Shown: piece after piece, positions 57,252 through 64,000 of the stretch | How the letters are laid out: each line of letters starts with the position of its first letter | How positions within the stretch are numbered: position 1 is the stretch's first letter | NCBI GenBank assembly: GCA_036429605.1 | Contig: JAVFKD010000010.1 | Location: 1,054,001 to 1,118,000, forward strand | Length of the DNA stretch: 64,000 nt | Direction: 5' to 3' | DNA from: Cladobotryum mycophilum | Taxonomy: Eukaryota; Ascomycota; Sordariomycetes; Hypocreales; Hypocreaceae | Position numbers and translations under genes: made by a program | Notes under the pieces: model-generated | What the model was told of the DNA's origin: nothing | The model's input: the letters and a program-made list of their open reading frames with translations, nothing else | Database searches by the model: none

Positions 57252-57747
57252 GGTGGATGCGGAGTGAGTTTACAACTGGATGTAAATAGGTCCTGTTGTC
57301 TAGTTAGCTTAGTGTCACGATGGTGGCAGCAGAGACATACTATGTTGACCGGATCTGAACAGGTAAGACCTGAGAGGGAGAGGGGTAAAACCTTTTGCTA
57401 GGAAGAATGAGGGGCATCAGCTAGAGCTCACGGCCCGTCCCGATAGATTTACCAGTGGATTGATAGTGTAGTTACGCAAGGCCCATGCACCAGACCATCT
57501 CCACCAAAGTCACGAAGTTGTCAAGAATGAGCGATTTTTTGTGATATTCTCACATTCACAGGTAGAAATAGGGAATATAGATGGTTCAGAGACTGGTACT
57601 AGAGTCTGTTGTGCTTAGTTACATATCTCTCCTCGCCATATTCTGACAATGCAATACTCCACTCATCTGCAAACCAAGAGAGCATATGGGGCTATGAAGC
57701 TCTAGTTATAAAGGCTGCATTCTTGGATCTGACCGCATGCTGGTGTT
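57252..57747. other. Intergenic, 0.5 kb
   Basis: Promoter of the NIF3-type gene and 3' UTR of the adenylating enzyme gene. No other feature seen. Confidence 0.5.
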
Positions 57748-59502
57748 TCATGCTTCAGCCTCATTTGCAGCCAGGTATTTGGCAACGGCACGTCTGATCT
57801 CGGAAACTAATAACTTGCCGTTGACTGGCCATTGCTCGAAACCAAGCTGTTGACGATCCAGTACCCCGCCGAGACGATAGCTTGGGCCAAGTTCCTTCAG
57901 GACGAGTGCCTCTATGTCGGCAGGGTTTTGATCCAGCTTGGCGAAAACTGAAAAGGGCAGTTCTAGACCATCTGACGATATGGCTTTCACAACCATGACC
58001 TAGTAAAACGTCAGGACTGACTAGATAAAAAGAAACGATAGGGGAAAGCTTACAGAGGTGTTATAATGCGTTGCGAGTAAGTTCTGGATCGTACCAGGGG
58101 AGATGATGGTACCATTTCTCTTAATCACGTCGTCCATACGGCCCAGGGCATAGATTTGGTCCTGGTCATCGACCACCAAACAATCACCTATTCTAAACCA
58201 CGACTCACCATTTTCTTCATAAAAAGTATCAGCGGGGCGACCATGGAGGTACCCCTTGGTAACATATGTACCGCTGATATGCACCTCCCCCGGCGCATAT
58301 CGGCTCACAATTTGGCCACTGTCATCGACAATCTTGAACTTGAAGCCCGGACTCGCTATACCAGTCGACACAATACCCTTGTATGTTGGGATTGGTGTTG
58401 GCGGGCCAGGCGGTGGCCATCGGAACGCAGCGTTCACTTCTGTCATGGCATAACCTGGGTCGATAATGGCTTTTGGGAACGCTTGCTGCGTCTTCCTGAT
58501 CACGGCCTCGGTGGTGGTTGACCCGAGCACCGTGGCATGCATCACGGAATCGACCTTGTCTGGGGAAAAGTCTGGGTGAGCGACGAGAAGATCAGCCATG
58601 ATGGGAAACAACATAGTAAGTCTCTGTCGGCACGTAGCCAGCGCATGCAAAGTCGCAGTGGGGTCAAAGTCCTTTCCTCCGGCGAGGACGGCCGTGTTGC
58701 CAGAACGCAAGGCCACGAAGAATAGCCACGGCGCCATCATTTGATGATTCTTTGTATTTACAAGCACGAGCGGCTCATCGATAGCAGGCACCTCAAACAA
58801 CATGGCATGCGTGAGGAACCTGGTCGGCCTTGGAACAGCCTTTGGGGTATCACTCCAAGTGCCGCTGGTGTGAATGATCCAAGCGGTTCGCTCCATGTTG
58901 TCCAATTCTGGTTCTGCTTTAATCTCTTTGGGAAAGAGAAGCTTTGCGATGACCGGAATGCTGGTCCAGCCTGGGAGTGGCTCTGAGAGCGGGTCGAGGG
59001 TGAGTCCTAGGAAAGTACTGTTCTGCTTGTTCCTGAATCGATCCACCACCGCTGCCTCGGACTCGTTTGACACCACGACAACCGACGGCGTCAGGCGCTC
59101 AATGAAGCCTTGCAGTCTGTCTTCATTTTCTTTTTGTAAGACTACAGTATTGAGGGGTACCATAGTGTAGCATTTGTATGCCGTAGGACACATGAGAACG
59201 GTCCATTCCGCACAGCTGGGGACGAGGAGCAGAACCGTCGAGCCCGATGTAATGTGGTGTGCTTCAAAGACGGATGCCAGGCGAAATGTCGCACGCCAAA
59301 TCTGTCTGAACGACCAAGTCAGGTGGTCAACTGGCGAGGCAGTCGGTCCCACCAGCTCTTGGAGGAGGTCAGACGGCTGAGTGGGAGCAATCAATGCCGT
59401 CTTGTCCGGATTGAGTTCGTAACCATGTTGTAAAGCTTCCCAGACGGAATTGAACGGGAGATTGGGTGCAGGACCCCTGTCAAGTTCAGAAAGCTTGGCC
59501 AT
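57748..59502 (-). CDS. Acyl-adenylating (AMP-binding, ANL family) enzyme
   Basis: Two exons, 58054-59502 and 57748-57999, with a 54 bp intron (566 residues). Start MAKLSELDRGPAPNLPFNSV. ANL motifs: AWIIHTSGTWSDTPKAVPRP (A3 phosphate loop, with extra residues and no GT-G-PKG), IIDPGYAMTEVNAAF (A5), GEVHISGTYVTKGYLHG (A6-like), FRIGDCLVVDDQDQIYALGR (A7/A8 hinge) and PVNGKLLVSEIRRAV (A10 catalytic Lys). The swung C-terminal domain is encoded mainly by exon 2. No carrier domain, peroxisome signal or membrane segment was seen. It activates a carboxylic acid as AMP ester and probably forms a CoA thioester; the substrate cannot be predicted. The degenerate phosphate loop might reduce activity. Confidence 0.85.
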
Positions 59503-60203
59503 TGTGTAATACCGTCACTACTTATATCCTGTCGAGATGATCTCGGGAAATTAAGAGACGACATGGTGGAAAACGAGTTTTAGGACGACAAGAGACTCTT
59601 GGCCAAGGTTAAATAGGCTGGTGATCATGTGGGTACGAGTGCGACTCTGCACGCTGCATTCCAATTCAATGTTGTTGGTCATCTGTTTACTACTACCAAC
59701 ATCCAATCAGATGTTCATGCTGCATCCTCACAATGGATACTCTTGTGGGAACCGGATCCCTCAGAAAGGATTCTGCAAGTTGGCTGGTCACGGCCACCAT
59801 GGCGCCTAACATTTCACTCGACAGCGACAACGGGTTTGTAGCAGGATGCAGCGGGATCTCGCGGGCCACTTCGTGTGGTCAAGAACAGAAGGCCAAGAGA
59901 AGCAAGTGTTAAAATAGAGATATGAATAAGAGGTTGAGCATTGCCAGAGGCACCCTGTGCCACCATTTGACTGTGTCTTTGCTCAAGGGAAATCATGGAC
60001 ATGATGCGACTACGGCCACACCACCCGCTGAGCCTGATACTCATGCGATGATGGAACAGGGTAGAATAGTATGAGCATAAGACCTATTGAAATGTCTTAT
60101 CAACTACCATGGAACTATCCAACGTAATCTAACAGTAAATAGGAAACGAGGTGATGTAAAAGAAAACGGTTAGAGAAAGTCCTTTTAATCGTATTATCTG
60201 ATA
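59503..60203. other. Intergenic, 0.7 kb
   Basis: Promoter of the adenylating enzyme gene and 3' UTR of the NLR gene (both minus). No coding frame is supported. Confidence 0.5.
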
Positions 60204-62510
60204 TTAGACAGTGTTAGATTTCGATGACAATACCCTAGTTTTCACGGTGAACACAAACTTCCTTAGTAAACCCCAGATTCCAGATCCCCTCCGTGTCTTA
60301 GCATTGAGGGCCGTTTCCCTGCTCGGTCCCATCTCTTCAATTTCAGCGTCATTTTTTGAATCTATCCTGCACGAACAATGCCGTTCACATTTACACTGAA
60401 TGTGTTGTTCTATCTGCGTTTTGAAGACATCATAATGCCTTATAAACCGCAGTGTCTGAGGATGGTCAGACCCAAAGACTTTTGGAAAGTCAGCGGCCGC
60501 CCTTTCAAAAAAGATTCTGGCATCTCCCAGTCGACCCCGCTCACGATAGAATACCGCAAGAGCTCCGACAATGTATAGTGTTTGTGGGTGATCTCTTCCA
60601 TCAATCCTTTCCCTCAGCGCTAATATTTCCTTGTACCTTTCTTCGGCCTCTGCAAATCGCTTTTGCACCTCCATTATCACAGCCAAGTAGTGTAGATTTA
60701 GTAGAACATTCGTGTGTTCTTTCCCAAACAACCTCTCCTCTGTCGCTATGAGTCCCCGAAGTGTTGATTCAGTCTCATTATATATGCCCTGTCTAATCAT
60801 GGACCTTGTCATATCACTTAGGATACTCAATGTCATTGGATGCTCCTCTCCGAAGACTTTTTGGCTTGCGTTTAATGCACGTTGACCAAGCGATTCTGTT
60901 TGTATGAAATCACCTTTGTCAAGTTGGAGGTAGGCAAGCCCATGCAAAGCGTTGACCGCCGTCTCCGATTCTAGCTCCCCGAGTCGTTCCAAAATATCCA
61001 GGGCATGCTTAAGCAACCTTTCCGCCCCGGCATGCATTCCTCTACCGTTCCAGTAACGTGAAACCCGAGGAGCCAAAATCGCCCAAACTCTAACATACTC
61101 TTCATTTTCATTCTCCATATCTGGCAGAGTTCCAATAAGCGACTGAACATGAGGGCCAAATCTCTCGCATTGATTCCAGTTCTCATATAGTGCCCATGGA
61201 TAGGCGCGCGACATCACCCCCACAAAGGTGTTTCTCCTGACATATAGTTCACCAGTTGATGAAATTCTTTCTTGAATACAGTCCAATACAAGAGGATGTA
61301 TATCAAACAGACCCCTTTCTGTCGATGCCGTTACCATGGAGTAGGCCTGAAGCAGGTCCAGGTCGTCCTCAAATTGGCTTCGGTCGCCACCGGTTTCGCA
61401 AACAAAAACAACCAGAGCAGACTCGGGAATTGCATGTGGTTGGAAAAAACTCATAAATAATAGCAGCTCCGCTGCTGACTTTCTGTCGCGATCGATCTGT
61501 ATAAATGTCATGTCGCAGGTGTACGCGACTGAATTCTGCCCACCCAACTCCCGCCAGGGGTTGGCAGCATCTCTCTTCAGAAGTCTGACCCTTTTGTCCC
61601 TGCTTGCTAGAAACTCTTGCAGGTAATCAGAAATTGACATTCTTCCTTTTCTCTGGTTGATAAGAGCTGCTGCTTGGGCTATTGGGAGTGGCATATTGCT
61701 GAGGGCGTGAATGAGCTTGAGCGCTTTCTCTTCATCATTTTGGTCCATGTGCGCAAGTTTTTCCTTGAAAACTTGGAGTGCGATATGATCAGACATCTCT
61801 TGAACCTCCCAGATGCTTCTATAGCTACCCACTATTCTCTCTGCCACATTCCGGTTTCGAGATGTGATTAGAATCGATCCGTTTGTCGAGCTTGGGAGGT
61901 AGGAGATCAAAGGCTCCTTATTGCCATCTTGACCGACGAAAACATCCATGTCATCACAATTGTCAAGAACCATCAGCCATCTCTCGTTTGTTTGCTGATA
62001 TAGCCAGTCGTGAACCAGCTTCATTACATTGGTTTGGGGGTTGTTGCGATTGGGCAAGCACAACGTGTCTGCAATTTTCCGGTAGTCTGATTCAAATCGC
62101 ACTCGAGAGCCTGCATGCACCCAGAACACCCAAGTATTAGGCGACACTCTTCTAGTTTGATGTGCGTAATAAATCACAATCTGCGACTTGCTTCGCCAGT
62201 CTTAGAATACTAATCTCATAGATTTCCAACAAGGAGATGGTTCAACTTACCCAATACCCCCGAGTCCAACGAGGGCAGCCCTACCACCCGGTGCTGTGCA
62301 CTTTTCGTGAACCCAGCCCAAGATTTCAGGGCGATGGATGAACCCGGGGTCAGGCGGGAATGGGATGGTAGCGCATGGCTCACGTCGCTGTGCTTGGGCA
62401 GGTTCATATTCGGGGTTTTGGCCATAGAAATTGTTATGGATTACTTCCCCATGCATACCAGCGAGGACATTTCTCCCACGAACTTCACCTTGGTAGGTGA
62501 ATTCACTCAT
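60204..62510 (-). CDS. NLR-type protein: NB-ARC ATPase with TPR repeats
   Basis: Two exons, 62251-62510 and 60204-62190, joined in phase across the P-loop (748 residues). The first 30 residues form a Gly/Asn-rich motif (MSEFTYQGEVRGRNVLAGMH, then EVIHNNFYG) instead of a large effector domain. The NB-ARC linker CATIPFPPDPGFIHRPEIL leads to the P-loop LVGLGGIGKSQIVIYYAHQ. Walker B is RWLMVLDNCDD, the sensor is GSILITSRNRN and a GLPL-like box reads NMPLPIAQAAALI. A winged-helix-like region with DIHPLVLDCIQ precedes TPRs of kinesin-light-chain type (LESETAVNALHGLAYLQLDK, GEEHPMTLSILSDMTRSM, GKEHTNVLLNLHYLAVIM, GRDHPQTLYIVGALAVFYRE). The C-terminus has a CKCERHCSC cluster. Fungal NLRs of this kind control heterokaryon incompatibility or innate-type responses; that role is inference. 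The start at 62510 is preferred over an upstream in-frame ATG at 62663. Confidence 0.88.
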
Positions 62511-62859
62511 AATTCTGAGAAAATAGCTCCTCGCGAGCGATTTGATGAAAGCCGGTTTCAGGGCATGAAGCGGTAAACAAAATACAGGTTGTGAAAATGA
62601 GGCGGACGAGGCAACAGACGCCCAACACCCAAAGCTCGCAGCCTGATCTGTTTTCTGCACCAATCATGATCCTTGTTATGCACATATCAACCAATAGGTC
62701 GTATTGCGGCAGTACACGACCCCGCCAAAGAGGCTCAGTAACTGAGACAAGTGCAGAAGTGAGGGGATCTATAAAAACCGCGAATGGCCATGCGTGAGGC
62801 CCTGTCCCATGGTCATTCGCATCATGGTAGGATAGCGCATCAACTCCCACATCATTATC
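62511..62859. promoter_or_regulatory. Shared promoter between the NLR and the PNP_UDP gene
   Basis: 349 bp separate two divergent start codons. TATAAAAACCGC at 62770-62781 lies about 80 bp before the PNP_UDP start and is a plausible TATA box. A regulatory link between the two genes is inference from geometry. Confidence 0.5.
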
Positions 62860-64000
62860 ATGACTACTACTGCACCAACCGGGCGCGAAGAGTTCGACAT
62901 CGCCATCATATGCGCGATTACAGCAGAGTACAATGCCGTTTGTTACATCTTTGATGAATTTTGGGACGAGACTGGCGACCGATACGGTAGGGCTATAGGG
63001 GACATGAATACCTATACCACAGGCCGTATCGGCAAGCACAACGTCGTCGTTGCCCTCCTCCCACAGATGGGCAAGGCAAACGCTGCCTCTGCCGCATCCA
63101 GCTTCCGATCCAGCTATGACGGCCTAGAGCTGGTGCTGCTTGTCGGCATTTGCGGGGGTGTGCCCGCGCCCCACGGTGAAGACGGATTCGACATTCTTTT
63201 AGGCGACGTTGTCATCAGCAAGTCGGTTGTTCAGTACGACTTTGGCAGAAAATATCCTGATAGGTTTCACCGCAAAGATACTTTTGAAGACAATATGAGC
63301 AAAGCCAACAAGAATATTCGAACTCTGCTACGGACCTTGGAGACAGACCGGGGCATCGAACTACTGCAAACACAGACGGCCCAGTTTCTGGTACAGCTTC
63401 AGAGCAAAGTAAAAGGAAAGAAGCGTCAAGCGCGAGCCAAGCCGGCATACCAGTACCCAGGGACAGCCAACGATCGATTATTTGAGGCGAAATATATCCA
63501 TAAGCATCGCTCTACTCCTTGCGACAAATGTGGCAGCAGCCCTGATGCCGTCTGCGACAATGCTCGTCACGCAACTTGCGAGGACCTTGGCTGCGAAGAG
63601 AGCCAGATTGTTCTTCGACAGGCACTCCAAGAAAAGAAAGAAACGGAAAAGAGCAGCATTGAGGAGGCACAGGAACCCTTGATTCACATTGGAGCCGTGG
63701 CTTCAGGCGATATCGTCATGAAATGCGGACTGGATCGCGATTCTATCGCGAGAGACACAGACGTCATTGCCTTTGAGATGGAAGGGGCCGGTGTTTGGGA
63801 GGAGGTGCCCTGCATCATCATCAAGGGCGTTTGCGACTATGCCGACAGCCACAAGAACAAAAGCTGGCAAACCTTTGCTGCTGCGGCCGCTGCTGCTGCT
63901 GCAAGAGCCCTTCTTGAGAGGTATCCAAAGAGGGACAGGGTAATGAGACGGATCAGCGAGCAGAATGGAGTAGCCTCTCCGGTGACAGGCAGTGAGGCCA
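62860..64000 (+). CDS. PNP_UDP (nucleoside phosphorylase-like) effector-type protein, 5' part
   Basis: Open from ATG 62860 to the right edge with no stop (380 codons). The start MTTTAPTGREEFDIAIICAI leads into a nucleoside phosphorylase fold: EFDIAIICAITAEYNAVCYI, HNVVVALLPQMGKANAASAA, LVLLVGICGGVPAP, ILLGDVVISKSVVQYDFG, then IHIGAVASGDIVMKCGLDRD, VIAFEMEGAGVWEEVPCIII and KGVCDYADSHKNKSWQTFAA. All are the landmarks of the fungal PNP_UDP_1 domain that commonly forms the N-terminal effector of NLR proteins. A Cys-rich insertion (TPCDKCGSSPDAVCDN) is present. From about residue 345 a polar linker starts, which may lead to a NACHT/NB-ARC or ankyrin region beyond the window. Whether it is a stand-alone enzyme or an NLR cannot be decided here. 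It is head to head with the NB-ARC/TPR gene. Confidence 0.85.
   Translation, partial: MTTTAPTGREEFDIAIICAITAEYNAVCYIFDEFWDETGDRYGRAIGDMNTYTTGRIGKHNVVVALLPQMGKANAASAASSFRSSYDGLELVLLVGICGGVPAPHGEDGFDILLGDVVISKSVVQYDFGRKYPDRFHRKDTFEDNMSKANKNIRTLLRTLETDRGIELLQTQTAQFLVQLQSKVKGKKRQARAKPAYQYPGTANDRLFEAKYIHKHRSTPCDKCGSSPDAVCDNARHATCEDLGCEESQIVLRQALQEKKETEKSSIEEAQEPLIHIGAVASGDIVMKCGLDRDSIARDTDVIAFEMEGAGVWEEVPCIIIKGVCDYADSHKNKSWQTFAAAAAAAAARALLERYPKRDRVMRRISEQNGVASPVTGSEA

Overview
The window is nuclear DNA of a filamentous ascomycete (Pezizomycotina, most likely a Sordariomycete such as a member of Hypocreales). The evidence is short GT-AG introns of about 50-150 bp, Zn2Cys6 and FAR1-like regulators, a GH18 chitinase, DUF4470-MYND and amidoligase-family genes, a two-domain FEX fluoride exporter and NLR-type genes. 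No prokaryotic, viral or organellar gene was recognised. Species assignment is inference.

Layout. 0-11 kb: 5' end of prephenate dehydrogenase TYR1 (minus, runs off the left edge), RCC1-repeat ATS1-like gene, checkpoint clamp RAD9, intracellular-type GH18 chitinase, Zn2Cys6 regulator. 11-21 kb: a broken gene starting MGCGSS, then 5.6 kb of low-complexity DNA without a recognisable gene, a FAR1-like DNA-binding protein and a small conserved-looking protein. 21-30 kb: ribosomal protein eL34, complex I assembly factor NDUFAF3-like, an alpha/beta-hydrolase fused to a dual-specificity/RNA-phosphatase-like domain, vacuolar alkaline phosphatase. 30-44 kb: a small Cys/Trp-rich protein, a secreted double ricin-B-like lectin, a CorA-type channel, an amidoligase-like protein, DNA ligase IV, uracil phosphoribosyltransferase. 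44-57 kb: fluoride exporter, MYND-DUF4470 protein, glutathione S-transferase, an APH-kinase pseudogene, a divergent Ran-like GTPase, a stand-alone NIF3-type protein. 57-64 kb: an acyl-adenylating enzyme, then a head-to-head pair made of an NB-ARC/TPR NLR (minus) and a PNP_UDP-domain gene (plus, runs off the right edge).

Most of the window is a mosaic of housekeeping genes (amino acid and nucleotide metabolism, DNA repair by RAD9 and LIG4, translation, respiration, ion homeostasis). The right third is more accessory: pseudogene, divergent GTPase paralogue and an immune-like NLR/effector pair sharing a 349 bp promoter. Exon structures below were built by hand by matching protein family motifs across splice sites, and codon phase was checked for every join.

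One pattern cuts across the window. At least four conserved genes (FAR1-like, NDUFAF3-like, amidoligase, MYND) lose frame, six times in all, at or next to a run of G or C, and the rest of each protein is intact in another frame. This looks like homopolymer miscalls in the assembly rather than true gene death. It differs from the APH pseudogene, which has six in-frame stops and no frameshift.
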